NCBI GenBank assembly: GCA_964023205.1
Contig: OZ026851.1
Location: forward strand, 18,855,528 to 18,919,527
Length of the DNA: 64,000 nucleotides
Reading direction: 5' to 3'
Source: Lutraria lutraria
Taxonomy: Eukaryota; Mollusca; Bivalvia; Venerida; Mactridae
Shown here: positions 11,792-26,900 of the stretch, piece after piece
Numbering within the stretch: position 1 is the first letter of the stretch
Layout: each line of letters begins with the position of its first letter
Program-made: the position numbers and the translations under genes
Notes under the pieces: model-generated
Databases searched by the model: none
What the model was told of the DNA's origin: nothing
The model's input: the letters and a program-made list of their open reading frames with translations, nothing else

Positions 11792-11971
11792 TTAAGTCTC
11801 CAAAGATTTCTTGATATCTTTCATCAACATTGCACCAATCACCATTTTTTCACAGTTCACTGTAAGTTTAACATTATTGTCGTCTTTCACATTCACAGAA
11901 ACTAAAACCAGAGTACTTGTTGCCATAGAAACAGCAGAAAATCTGTAAGTTCCGGACTCTGAGCTGGACAC
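11792..11971 (-). CDS. AP3B1: AP3B exon 24 (residues 1032-1090 and stop)
   Basis: Reads [20 protein letters not shown], then LVLVSVNV, and '[20 protein letters not shown]' before SLET and TAA at 11794-11792. 'YRF', 'L.V.SEKMVIG' and the short tail match the end of AP3B proteins. Acceptor GTATTACAG. Confidence 0.96.
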   Translation of the reverse strand: MSSSESGTYRFSAVSMATSTLVLVSVNVKDDNNVKLTVNCEKMVIGAMLMKDIKKSLET

Positions 11972-14900
11972 CTGTAATACACATAAATTGAATACTTATA
12001 ACAAAGGTCTTATCTTAAATAACACATCTTTTATTATAAGGATCCACTTTAAAAAAAACTTCCATTTGAAAGCTATGGTCATTACAGAGCCAGAAATTCA
12101 TATCCTCTTTCTGAATATTTTTTCCTGGTTCTTCATTATGCCCACTTTAAAGCAGAAATACATGCCTCATCCCTTTCATGTTAAGTCGAGACACCACAGC
12201 CTTTCATTTTGTAGTCAAGTACTCAATAAATATTGGGAGAGAGCGTTTGCTCCAGTCCAATGTTAATAATGATAACTGATCCTGTATCACATCGTATCGG
12301 TTCAGACAGAAGCTTTGACACAAATTTATCTCATCGAGTACCATTTATAAATCAATTTATATGATTTTTAAATGTTTGTTTTCATTGAAATTAAGATAAC
12401 TGACTGGATATGAATTGCTACTGACCTAAAATATTAGGTCAGTATGTGACCCTGCTCAACCAGCAAGTATTCCGTACGAAGTTACAAAACAATAAATGCA
12501 TATTAAGGCTATGTAATTCACATGGCTTGTTTTAAGATTATACCTGCAATACATTGGCAACTTCCTGAACTTTAGATAAAATGGATTTCATATCTGCACT
12601 GTCATCCAGCATCTTCACTTTCGTAGAATTTTCAGCCATTCCAGCTAATTTCCCTGTAATACGATATAATAAAACTACATTTATGATCACCATTAGCATT
12701 AATATTAATAAATGGACATCTTATTACAGACAGACAGATGGACAAACATACAAATAGATAAAATGAATGGACAGACTTCATGTCAGAAATGAGAATAATA
12801 GTCAGATATTTTGGCAAATAGAGATTTTATCATTTCTTAAAGTCCCGTAATCATATAGATTTATCGGTCGTACAAGTTTCTGTTTGTTCTATAACAGAAG
12901 AATTCGGAGTGTTTTCCTCCCGTGCGTACTTTATAGCAAGAAAACATGTTTCCAAAAGCACTATCGTATTTTTTTCAATATCATTGAAAAAAAAACTATT
13001 TATAGAACAGCAGTGTTTTTCCGCACATGGCATGAAGTGACATCACACGCTCTATATATTTCAAATTTACAAAAGCAAAATTCTCAGCGAAATGAGTGTT
13101 TTTTGAAGAAAAAGGGCTTGTTTCATCGGTAATAATTATCTTGGGATAATATCAGCAATTGTTTTTTTTTTTGCTGTTTTTTTTTTAAAGCAAAAAGCTA
13201 ATAGGACTTAAAAATAAATAAGAATCATTGTGCCTGATGACTGTGCATCACATACATATGTAAAAAATCATTTAATCTAACCGGCAGTTTGAACCAGTCC
13301 TTTAACACATAATTTCGGCTACTCATGAAAGACAAATTAATCAGAAAACAGCTTTCAAAATGACTTGGTAGTCATGATTACGCAATTTTGTAAACTAAAG
13401 TAAAATGTGTGATTGATAAAAGTACATGTATGAGGTTACTGTGGATAAAAAAACGAGGTTTTATGTCCGCAATCGGGAGTGCTACGTTGAAAAAAATATC
13501 GGTGTGAGACTTGTCTTACATGGAGGTGTAAATATCAACAGCAATAGACACCATTGTCATGAATGTTTTAATAAAAACATACATTAATCATGAATGATTG
13601 TATAACCAAGGATACAGGTGATATTTTCATCAAATGATATACTATCAACCCAGGCTTGATCACACTAGTGTCATGACAAGGTGTTTATTACAAATGTAAA
13701 CCAAAAAGGTTAATTTACAGCACGTTTTTATGAATGATGACAAGGGATTCATTGATAATTATTAACAAGCAAATAGGACAGGGAAAAGATCGTTATACAA
13801 CACAGATACCTGATATATGTAGAACAAACCCAAATAAATAATCATACTATAACATGATTTACAGCCCAAATAATATGGAAAACACCTGTTAAATAATTAC
13901 TATATTAATTTATCAGATAAGGTGATATTCACCTGATACGTATATACATGATTTTCTTCAGCATTAAATGCAATCATGTAAGACAATAATGAACTTTCCC
14001 ACAGCATTTAATGAATACAGAGTTTTGCCTATTTTGAGGGTTAAACGCAACAGTGTCGTAACTCATATTGAAATAAGAACAACTTACGACAGTTTTGCAC
14101 TGAGCCCTCGATTTATATTAATTAGACAGCTATGGTCATCTCAGAGCGGCCCCCAGAGAGAGGAGAACCAGGCATTTATATCCCTACACTTTTCAGAGAG
14201 TTTTCCTGGTTCCTAATCATGCCCACTGGTGCAAAGCATTGATACACGGCACACCTGTTTCCTGTAATTTTAACAAAGTACTTAACTTTGTAGTTGGGAC
14301 TAAAGCATTGAAAAGCATGCCTGAAATTTGAAGATTTGAACTCACGACCTTACGTGTAGAAGTCTAGCATGTTACCACTAAAACCACCAATCACCCAACA
14401 GAGTTTTACCAAGACAGAGTTATGCAAATACCTTGCTCTTTAATGAATTCTTTCTCGTGCATATTGTTGGGTTGTATGAGCTCTCCAACAGGTGCTGTTA
14501 TACTGACAGAAAACTTCTTATCTTCCGTACATATCTCAAAACCTGCTGCTTGGGTTGTATCATTGAAATTTATGGCCATTAAAACAGTGGTAGAATTTTT
14601 GGGTGCTAAAGCGGCTGAAAACAACAAAAAGAAACATAAGTTTGAAATAATCAAGCCGGTAATCTTACCATGATAATTTAAGGACAATTTTTGCATAATG
14701 ATTTATTGAAAATCTTCATGCAAATTTCAGCCAGGATGGTATAACCAATTTTTGTGGTAGTAATGAAACATCCTGGATTTTACAAAAACAACAAAATTAT
14801 TGTATAACAGGGGTGTCCATAGAGCCAAATTAAAGAAAATCCGGAAAATCATATGCGGCCGACCATTTTTGCCATACAAGAGGCCTTCAACCACATTGTT

Positions 14901-17900
14901 TCCGTATTTAACTCTTTCAGGACAGACAAATCCGGAATTCGGGATATATCCGGAATATTGACATCCCTGGTATAATAACCTAAATTGTGACTTAATGCTT
15001 GCAAAAACAGCAAACTAACAAAATTGTCTAATGATTTGTTTACAAATTTTCTGGAATAACGTGCATGAGCGAATGGAAATGGTGCAATACATATTCATTA
15101 TGTCATGAAAACTTGTTACTCAACCATAAAATATTTATTAACCAATTGAAGAGTAGAAGTATTAATGTAAACTAATGTATTCGATACAAACAAACAAATA
15201 ATTCATGACTGCCGATAAATGCATTAAATACAGACAAACATACCTATCTCAGGAAATTCTTGAATTTCCATACCAGGCTGAATTTTCTGAAAACAAGAAT
15301 TTCAAATGTAACATATATTCAACCACAATCAATGCATTCATAATAAGCAAATTTTAATCTCCTAATGAAACAAAGTCCTAGCTAAATCATTTAAAAAGAT
15401 CACAGAAAATGAAAAAAACTCAATAATATTCAGAAACTAACTTTTAACCATGATTTTTAAGTAAACATTATAAGTGTATTGTACCTTCTGTCCAACTTTG
15501 ATGCATGTCAATGTTTTATCACTATTGTTAGTTAGCACTAATTCTATGGAGACCATTTTTGGAGAGAATATAGATATAGTCCTGGTAAATCTATATTTTA
15601 TACTCAGTCCATCACCAGACATTCTGTTCAGCAGTTCGTAAGATTTAGTTTGTACTTGGACAGATGCAAACTATAAACAGAGAGAAAAACATAAATAAGA
15701 AATAAATGTAATTGAATTTCAAGATTTAAGAAATAAAAATTATCTTTTTTCCTGTTTCTATGGTATCTTTAGACGTAATAAAGCCTTGACCGAATAAACT
15801 TGGCTATATTCTGTCAGTAGGTCACATGGTTTGCTTTATTTTTATAATTTTGTATTCCTATGTGCTGTACGCCACTCGTTACAAATTTTTGTGCTTTTTA
15901 TATGAGATAATGTTGATATTTAAATTTTCAACATATTTAATTGAGTTTTTATTCCAAATATCAAGACGATTGTATGGGACTATTTTACTGTCGTGCAATG
16001 TTGCAGAAGGGTTATGAGCTTATCAAAGTGATGCACTCACTACCTGTGTTTTTAAATCTAGGTAAATGGAGTTGAGACTTATTTTGTTGTAAAAAGAGGA
16101 TAAATCAAATACTTATTTTCATTTATTTTTGTGGGCTCAATTTTCATGGTATTTACTAAAATGGCTATTTCGTGGGGACATATATTCGTGGATTTTGATT
16201 TTTGAAAAAAATGCCTTATCTCTGCATTTAAATTCGTAGGGATTTGATTTCATGGATGAGCCGACCCACGAAATTAAAGATTCCACAGTACATGGTTGGT
16301 GTAAGGTTGGCATTTATCCTGTTTGGCAGGAACCATGTACTCTTTATATGTAATTATACCTAAAACATTAAGAAGCTGAGATTCATGATATGTAAGACAA
16401 CACATTAAATAGTCTTACCATTTGGCTTGTGACATTTGTTGTATTTTTAGCTGCGGGAAGATCATCTATGTCCAGGGCACTCATAGGTGTTAATAAATCT
16501 CCAGCCCCCATCGGAGCCCCAACAGGTTGTGAAGCCCCACCTGTACCTTCTATAATACAAAGGGGAGGTCATGTGATATGATCAGGATAAACTAACAATA
16601 ATTAAGTAAAATAAATATAAGATTTATTACTTCCACATGTTTAACTCAAGCAAATGGCATACCTAGCTCACAATGTGTAGTAAAAGTGGTTTACAAATAT
16701 TTCAGGAATTTTTTGGCTGATTTTATAGCCGATATTGGGTCATATTCCCAATTGAAAATAGTATCTTTTTTTCCCAATTCACAGACAAAAATTACCAATT
16801 GAAACTTCCAAATAAAAAAATAAAAAATCTCTGAAAACAAGAGATCTTTCACTGTAAGGCCATTATAAATTAATTGCTTGATTATCATCCCCGCCCGCCC
16901 CGTATTTTTAGTGCTGCCCCGACAAATTTTATTTTGAAAAAAAAAATCGAAAAAAAATCGCGAGGAAAACCTATCCGTCAATGGGTGCCGCATATTAGTA
17001 AAATGTGCCGTATAAGTGTATGCTTATTGTCGCATAGTAAACTTGTCGTGTTCTCCGCGTTGAAGAGTATATCCGTCAAACAGCTGATTTTTGTGCAGCC
17101 GAAATCTTGAAAATAAAAACATGTTTTTTTCTGATTGTTGCCGTTTATGACGGCCTATTAAAGGTGGAGAAAGACTGGTTCACATGTAATATATAGCGAC
17201 GTATCGTCATTGTTTGATTTGTATTACGATTTTGTGACAACCAAACTCGACTCCGGGCTAAAAATCCCATGTCTAATTGAGTTAATTAGAAAGCCCCTGG
17301 TTCCAAAAAGGAGAAGGTTTTCAAAGACGTAGACATGTTTGTGGTTGTTAGGATTTACCCTGGGTACAGATAGAAAAATCAACAGAATGCATAATATTTC
17401 CATTTATCATGTCAGAAATGCTGAATCTCACTTAAGTAAACGGAAGGACAGTTATCAGTCTTTTGTTCTGTATTTCCCATATATACTCTGGTCTCAATAA
17501 GTTTTTTGAAAAATAAAAATTAAAAAATAAAATTCTCCCCCCCGCCCCCTTTTTGAGAAAAATTTGGATGATAATCAAGCAATTAATTTATAATGGCCTA
17601 ATAGACATGTAATGATTAAAAGTTTCCATTATGGACAGGGATTGTATGTGTACATTTAAATATTGCAAAATCAGAGACACACATATTTTCCCAATTTTTA
17701 ACAAAACATATGGGTCATGTTCCCAAAGTACTGGGAAAAACCCTGTATTTGATTATCTAAGGAGAAGCATAGCAATACTTACCACTACCAAAGTCCAGGA
17801 GTAAATCTAGGTCTTGTGAAGGCTTGGATGAAGACTTTTTTGACTGAGCTTTCTTCTTCACAGGAGACTGAAAATATCATCATATCAAAAATTGATTATA

Positions 17901-20900
17901 CATTGATAGATTACTAAACTGAATAAAGAGATAGAAGCATTATATAACTATGACAAAGAGGTGCAAGTACAGTGATAGAGAGGTACTAGAACAATGACAT
18001 TTACATTTTAATTTACTGACATGAACATAGTGAATCTTACATATATTATATTTGACAAATGTTACTAATGGTATGTGACCTCAGACCAGAAAATAATAGG
18101 CAGAACAACTTGTTTCTAATTGAAATTAATGCAGATGAAGACATCAAAGTGATAGAAGCACGATCAAAAAACTTGATTAAAATAAAATATTCTGAACCTT
18201 TTTTTTCACAACCACCTCTTCTTCACTTTCAGAGCTAGAATCTTCATCATCTGAGGAATCTTCATCATCTGAAGAATCTTCATCCATGTCTGATTCTGTT
18301 TCATCTTTCTTCACTACAACCTTTTCTACTTTTGTTTTTTTCATAATGATTTCTGCTTCAGACTCAGAGTCTTCATCGGAATCAAGAGATGAATTTTCCT
18401 CACTTTCAGAAGCTTCACTTTCCTCACTGTCTGAATCCTCACTATCATCATCTTCTTCATCATCATCATCGTCATCATCTGAACTATCATCTGTAACATT
18501 AGTGTATAATACAGCTTCATTTACAGTCATAATGTGATAATGAGATTCATTATTTGAGAAAGTTGAGAATTTTGAAATTTCTGACAAATAAGCTGGGGCT
18601 CCAAGGGGCCACTAGGGCCCTTAGAGGGTCAAAGCCCCTGAAAGCTCTGGTGGTTATCCTGTTATCCTAGGTTTAAAGTTTGTTTATTTATTTAATCATT
18701 AGCTGTGATAGTTACCAGCACTTGAAGACTCTGAACTTGAATAAAATGATTTTTCTGGTTTCTTCTGTTTCTTTGACTCCAATAAGGGTTTCTCTGACCA
18801 TGGCATAACAACTTCAACATTACGTACCTGAGATATTGAATAGAAAGTATTTAGCATAGGTAACTGAATGTTTTTTTTTATGAAGCTCTGGTTTACAGCT
18901 TATTTGTCACTTTTACTAGTCCAGTCTTCGAATTTAGCCCCGGACCAAGTCCACCAAAATGAGAGTCTGTCCAGTAAATTTGTCAAGGTCATACGGTCCA
19001 GTAAATTTTTTCAGTGATAATTTTTATTATATTTCTGAATAGAAAATGAGGTCTTATAATCACTGTTGAAATTTTTTTTCTTCTTTACTTCGGTGAATAT
19101 ATTGATTTAAAAAAAATGTTGGTCCAAGTTCATTTTTGTATTTTCACTTGTCGAATTATCCCATGCATAAAATCTTTCGTGAAGATCGACATTATTGCTG
19201 ATTATCCAGGTGTCAATGAGTATAACATAATAAATACTGTCCTGTAATTTCATAATGTTAAATGAACCTCAAACTTCACAGCATGACTTCTAAAACTTCT
19301 TTCATTAACAAAACAAAAGTTTCAGTGTAACTGTTTGAAAAAAAAGTTTAATGAAATTTTTACAACAGCATTCAGATAAAATATCCATACAATTGTATAC
19401 AGTTTGCTACAGAGGTGTACAAAAGAGATATAATTATATTACATACTGTCGGATCAGGAGCTTCTTCCGGCCACTCCATGAGTTGTTGATAACCAGTAGC
19501 TCTCATATTAATGATGTGAGATAAAGTTCCAAGCTGATATTGATCTCTATCTAATAATATATAAATTAGAGTAATGTATCAATTAGAGAAATATATCAAT
19601 TAGAGAAATACATCAATCAGAGAAATACATCAATTAAAGAAACACAAGCCTTGAAGGTACTTATTTTTTTTCAAATTCATGCTGATTACAACTTAACATT
19701 TAATGAAGTACTTACTGATCATACAGCCTGGTATTAAGTCTGTGGGGCACATTAATTTACCTAAATTCCAACCTCCACATTCAATTCCTGCTAGTCATTA
19801 CCGCTAGTAACTACAGTGCAACTTCTCCAGAGAGGCCCTCTCTTGAGCAACAACCTCTCTTGAACAACGACATGATTTTTTCCCACTGCACAATTTAACT
19901 ATTAATTTAACCTTTCTAGAGCAACAACCTCTCAACAACAACATATTTTTGCTACTCCCAAAGGATGTTGCATTGGTTTGGAGAGGTTGCATATTATGTA
20001 CAACAAAATCGTTCGTATAAAGCGAGAGTAAGGTATTTCTTTAGTTATGTTAGAAGAAAAGAATCATGTTTAAGCTGATTATAATAAGACAGTTCATATT
20101 TACCTTTGAACTTCGACTCCAATACAGGTGCTGGTTTATTGGAAAGGAATATTTTCTTAGCATGTTTCGCTAATTGACCTTTCTCTCCAGAAGGTAGAAC
20201 AAGGGCACGCAAAAATCTTGAGCGGTCACGAATGTCATAATTTTGGTCATATTTAGCCAGATTGAACACATACTGACAGAGTAGCTTAGTCTGCTTGCTG
20301 TTGGTTATCATGAGTTTAGCACCAAGATTGAGTATTTGTAGTTTTACGATGTCTTCCTGAAGTATCAATAATAACGCCGTTATTACAATAAGGTTTTGAT
20401 TAATAGAACAGGTTAGAAAAATAACGCAAACAGAAATGTTAGATTATAATAATATAACCTTAGAACTTTAAATTTTAAACATTTCAAATAAAGCATACAG
20501 CTGATCACTTGGGGAGGGCAAGATGTTGGAAACATTGCTTATTGCTGTATCTTTCAAAGATGATTGTAAAATGTCAGCTAGATGTATATTTCTAGAATTT
20601 AACTAAATTCAAAATATAACATTAAAAGTCACGGTGGTAAAAGGTATAAAATTATAAGGCTCATGTAAAACTCTGGAATACTCTGTAATTTCCCAAATAT
20701 ATAGATAAAGTTCTGCTTATAAACACTATACATGTAGATATATATTTCTTCATCAATATTCATTTTTTATTTAAAAAATATTATCTTGATTGCACAACAT
20801 GATTTTTTTTCATAAAGATGAAGACATTTTTATGTGCAGTATTTTCACCTTCATTAAAAATGAACTAAATATCAAAAGAATAAAGTCGAAACATGTTACA

Positions 20901-23900
20901 CTTCATAGGTCATCACCATAACATGACCTGACCGTGTATATAGAAAATGAAGCAATCACCTCAGTATCCACAATCAATATACAGTATTACATTTACATAA
21001 TGATAATTTAGTGTTAATTGAGATATAATTCATGACATTATCTTACTCCAGGGCCAAACAGTCATCTTGGTGGTTAACCTATGACTCAACAGGCCAATTA
21101 TTCCAGCACTAGAGTCAAGTGCAAATAAATTATTTTTCTAATGAGGGGAAAATCTAGGGTTTTTTTTATTTTATCTTATGAGCATGCATCAAAACCTGAA
21201 TGATTCTTTTTATAAAATCTATCATAATTCTAGGTGATGACATAGAACATGCATAACATTATCAAGTTTTGATAAGCAAAAATTTCATCTAAATATTTTG
21301 TTCTTATAAATTTGCAAAAATCAGTCAAGAGCAAATAAAATGCCACAGTGCTTTACCTCCTGAATAAAAGTTTTGGCCATTTTTCTCAACACGTCTGGAG
21401 CGATCTTTGGTACCCTATCACAGTATTCCCCAATCAACCAGAGAATACTAGCTCTCGCCATGGGAACAGTTATATTGTCCACCATTCTTGCCATATGTAT
21501 AATTATGTCTTTATGTGTTGAGGACTACAAAGTAAACAGATATTCATATTACAATTAGCAACATTAAATATATTTCCTAGTTCATCACAGACTTCTAATG
21601 CTGAATAAAGTTACACAATGGTTAATATAACATTAACAGTATTTATATTTTCAAATTAGTATTACAACTTGCATTACACTTCAGAATGTTTTACTGTACA
21701 AAGGTTTTTAATTATCGAGATTAAAAGTCAGTCATACTACATGTTTATATCCTCTAGTTTAAGACTTAAAGGGGCATACCCTACAACTTGGTGCATTTAA
21801 AATTAAGGCAAAATGATGATAAATTAGAAGCTTGTAAAGAAAAAAGCCGACGAAGAAAGTTTCGGCCAAAAATCCATCCAATTAAAGATAAAATCATAAA
21901 AAAATATGTATTTGTGACACATACATTTAGTCATGGAAATTTTTGGGTGGAAGTGATTTATTATTCATAGCTATGTTTTTTGCGGCTAGTACCTAAACTA
22001 GTCATTTTATGACCCATATACTTCATGCAATTATCCATTATATATTGTTTTACATATACATCTAGCACATTTTTACACTTTCACAGAATGTTTGTCAGTT
22101 GTAGGGTATGCCCCTTTAAGTTAAAAAAAATTAGCAAGTAGTTGTTTAAATAAATGCATTTGCCCTGTGGCAACTTAAATTAATCTCAGACAGAGAGATG
22201 TATGGAAAAAGACAATCACTATATGCCCCTACATCATTAATTTGATGGCACAGATATAAACAAGAGGGCCAAGATGGCCCTATATCGCTCACATGACAAT
22301 CACTGTTCACTCATTAAAACATTGTTTTGAACCGGTGACCTAGTTTTTGACCCCAGACGACCTATGTTCGAATTTGTCTCACATATCATTAAGACAAACA
22401 GTCTGACTAGGTTTGGTGAAGATACGATCAAAATTTGACATCTACAGTGTCAATTAGGTTTTCCTAAGATTTGACCTTGTGACCTGGTTTTTGACCCTAG
22501 GTGACCCATATTTGAACTTGTCCTTAACATCATTAAGACAAACAATCTGACAAGGTTTGGCCAAGATCCAATCAAAACCATGACATTTAGAGCTTTTACA
22601 AGATTTTTACCTAAGATTTGACCTTGTGACCCAGTTTTTGAACCTGGCTGACCCATGTTCATCCTTGACCCACATATCATTGAGGCAAACATTTTGACAA
22701 GGTTTGGTGAAGATCCAATTAAAACTGTGACATCTACAGTGTTAACAAAGTTTTCCTAAGATTTGACCTGGTGACCTAGTTATCGACCCCAGATAACCCA
22801 TATTTATACTTGACCGTTATATCATTAAAACAAACGATTTGACAAAGTTTGGTGAAGATCCAATAATAACTGTGAAATCTACAGTGTTAACATGGTTTTT
22901 CATAAGATTTGACCTAGCGACCTAGTTTTTGACCCAAGATGACCCATGTTCGAACTCGTCCAAGATATTATGAAGACAAACATTCTGACAAGGTTTCATG
23001 ATCATCCAATCAAAACAGTGACTTCTAGAGTGTTCACAAGGTTTTCCAGCAATTTGCCCTAGTGACCTAATTTTACTACACAAATTACCCATTTTCAAAC
23101 TTGACCTACATATTATTAAAATAAACATTCTGACAAAGTTTCATGAAGATACAGTCAAAACAGTGATTTCTAAAGTGTTCACAAGGTTTTCCCTTATTTG
23201 GCCCTGGTGACCTAGTTTTTGACCCCAAATGGCCCAATATCGAACTCGTCTGAGATTTTGTTGATATTAACGTTCTGACCCAGTTTTGCTAAAATTGAGC
23301 CAAAAATGTGGCCCCTAGTGTGGTCACAACATAAAGTTTGACGACGCACACTGCACGACGCCGGACAGAGAGTGATCCTAATAGCTCACTTTGTCACTTT
23401 GTGACATGTGAGCTAAAAACACATCATTGTACAATGCAAACAACAATAAATTCATTTTTACCTGCATTTGTAAAAGTTTCTTGATAACAACAACACTCTC
23501 AGCAACAACACTTTCTGTAATTATCAACAAAAAAAACAACATAATTATAAACATATCATTAACACTCAAAAGATTTTGTTTTGCCAGAAGTGAATGTATA
23601 TAAAAACAGCATGAATTCAATTTGTTTATCTATTTAACTTAAAATCAATAGGGGTCATCTACAATACATGTAATGACTAACCTCCAAATCAAGTCTGAGG
23701 ACCTTAAGCCAAATCGTTCTCTAGTTATTGGTCGGAAAAGGTTTGGTTACACATGGATGGACGGACAGACGGACCGACCATCTGACTAACATGTGCAAAG
23801 CAATATACCCCTTTTCTTCGAAAGGGGGCATAACAATACTATTACTAACCAGTCACAGAAGTATCACATCAGAAGTACCAATCTTAAGACAGGAATTCAG

Positions 23901-26900
23901 TTTGGTCATGAAGTGAGAAAAACATACAAACAAAACTCACCATCCCTGTTAGACATCAACAAAACCAGTCCATTCAAACAGGAGTCAGTTACTTCTGATA
24001 TATTGCTTGCACATCTTCCTATAGCTTGAATTGTTGCTGCTGCAAATTCTTTGTCTGAACTTGTAACATATGTCTACAAAATCATAAAAAAATACCACTT
24101 ATAAAACACACTAGACGAGAAATAATAGAAACATTACAGAACTGGGTGTATAGAATTAGCGCTGTCCCGATACAGATCTCAGCCGATACGATACGTATTG
24201 CGATATGGTACTAGCGATATGCGATATCTACGATCCGACATAAAAGTATTTCTAAGTAATGAAATATGTTATAATATTAGTGTTTTTTGGAACTCTGCAC
24301 ACTTGTTTGGTGCTAGAAAGTCCTAATTAACTGTTAAAAAGGTGTAAATATCGTTCAGCACTGTACCGATACACGGCCATATAGGGACAGCCCTATACAG
24401 AATACATTAGTACAGACAGTATATCATATAGTAGATATAGATCACAGTAGACTATAGAACATCACACTATATATTACAATAGTACAGGGAGTATAGAATA
24501 AAGACAACAAAAATGTTTTCTCCAAATACAAAACAGTTTGACACCAATGAGGAACATATGCCTTTTTATGGTTGGTTTATTAAAACAACATTAATTTTGA
24601 TCTGCAGAAAGTGGTCGTATTACGTAATTAAATACAGTGACAAGTTTTCTGATTCATCTGTTAGAGCACCATACTTCTCTTAAATCAATCCCACATTATT
24701 TGTAAACAAAATATCAAACAGGAATCAATTGCTAAAAACTCTATTCTGAAAATCACTTATTATTCTTAATTGACATCAAATTGAACATAAATAACAAACC
24801 TGTAATTCTCTGAGAATGGTTGCTATGTTTGTTTCTGTGGCAAGATTTGTAAGAATCTCAAGTTTAAGCAGTTTTATATGAGTGGCATCATGAGATCGTA
24901 CATAGAAACTCTTCAGATAGGGTTCAAACATGCCTTTCTGCTTGATGGACATTGTAGCTATATTACTCAACACCACGTACTGCACTTCTCTGAAATATAA
25001 GACATTCACAGTAGATACTCATTAAAAAGTCGTACTTAACAGTGTTAGTAACTGAACAATAGTTCAGCTTTCGATAGCCATCACTTCCTCAGTGTGCGTG
25101 TATTTTGATCTGGACCAAAGTAATATGTTTTCTATGTCCACGATGCATTTGTTAAATACGCAACTTCTGATCAGACTATCGGATGCAAATGAACTTTCTC
25201 TCTACATTGTTTTATCAAATGAACTTTCTCTCCACATTGTTTTATCAAATGAACTTTCTCTCTACATTGTTTTATCAGTGATAGACATACAGTGAATGCT
25301 GACTTACTGTACTGAATCTATAAATAGCTGAAGCAGACGATGGGTTTAAACCACATAAACTCCTCCCTCTAATTCAAATTTCTGTTATAAATTGTTTAAA
25401 CAATGTAAGAACTTAAATCTTCAAACATTTTGAAGTTTCTTAACTATACTGATAAAAGAATCATTTTGCTTCATTCAGAATATTTTTCAGTGATAAAAAA
25501 CATCATTTAATATCAGTTTTTTAAAAAAATCTCTCCCTGAATTGAAAACTGTTTAAAAATCAGGGGAAACCACCCACCAGACATTACCTGCCTTTTATAC
25601 CCCTGTTGGGGGTTTAAATTACTTCCCATTACATGTTACACTACAAGTCTATGTATGTCCAGTTTCATGAGATCTTTCAGTACTTTGATTCGATATGTAA
25701 TTTCTTATTTGCCGAACATAACATGAATTGCTCAGCTTTGTTTATTAATAGCTTATAACAACATGAATTTTTAATGAATCAGTAAATTACTTTATTTTAG
25801 TAGATAGTGTATCGGTAAGTAAAAGATTACAGTAAGTATGTACTGATCAAACCTAAAACAAATTTTATGTTAAAATCTATTGAATAACCCCCCCCCCCCC
25901 CCCGAAATGAGAATTGCTTCAATACATAAAATACTTACGAATGAGACCTGAGTAGTCGAATCAATGATTTAGCAACAATACCAACTTCTGATCTTGGGGC
26001 ACAATGATGATATAGCTGGGCTACAGCCATTACAACCTGGAACCAGTACCAGATCACATGACATATATATTAGAATTAATTGGTCACATGACACATATAT
26101 TAGAACTGTTTGGTCACATGACACACATGTAGGAACATTTTAGTCAACAGGTGATTACATACTGAGTGTATAGAAATATTTTTATAAACAGCATATTCTC
26201 AAGATCTCATAAATAAATTCTTAGTTATAATCAGCTTTTAAAACTTTAGTCTTTGATTGACTGCATGTTTTAATTTCATGTCAACTCGCGGCATGTGAAA
26301 CACAAAGTGCACGACTAAAGTCCACTTTTAACATTGTGTAGATAAACAGTGTTCCCCGACATCGCTAATATGCCACTCCTGGAGATAATGAATGTAGTTA
26401 ACACATTAAGATATTGAACCAGGAATATGAGGCTATTGATTTATAGAACAGGAAGTCTTTTCACAATCCTGACAGTATTCCGCCTCCGTGGTCAAGGGGT
26501 TAAGGTCTTTGACTTCAAATCACTATAACCTCTCACTGATAGAAGGTCAAGGGTTCGAGCCCCGCTACCAACCATGTCTCTTTATGTGAGAAAGTAGGCA
26601 GTTGCTTACAGAGGATGGGAATCTAATGCTGATTTTTCCCAGAAAAGATGATTAGGTGAACTGTCTGCCTCATATGACTGACTGTTGAAAAGGGACGTAA
26701 ACTCAATATATATAAAAAAAATCCTATGACACCCCGATTATCAGTAACTATATAGCTACTGAATTGTTCATTCAGTGTTTAATACACAGTTCGAGGGTTC
26801 AACACAACAGTGTCGTAACTCATATTGAAATAAGAACAACTTACGACAGTGTTGTGCTGAGCCCTTGAGTTATACATAAAACAAATATGTTAGACAATTG

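Noticed and set aside
18286..18537. Plus-strand Ser-rich ORF opposite AP3B exon 17
   Set aside because: It is the antisense of the acidic GAT/GAA/TCA codon runs in the hinge; no start context or family.
26480..26570. A genuine tRNA gene
   Set aside because: A and B boxes are present but the acceptor and anticodon stems are not complete, and a SINE body follows directly.
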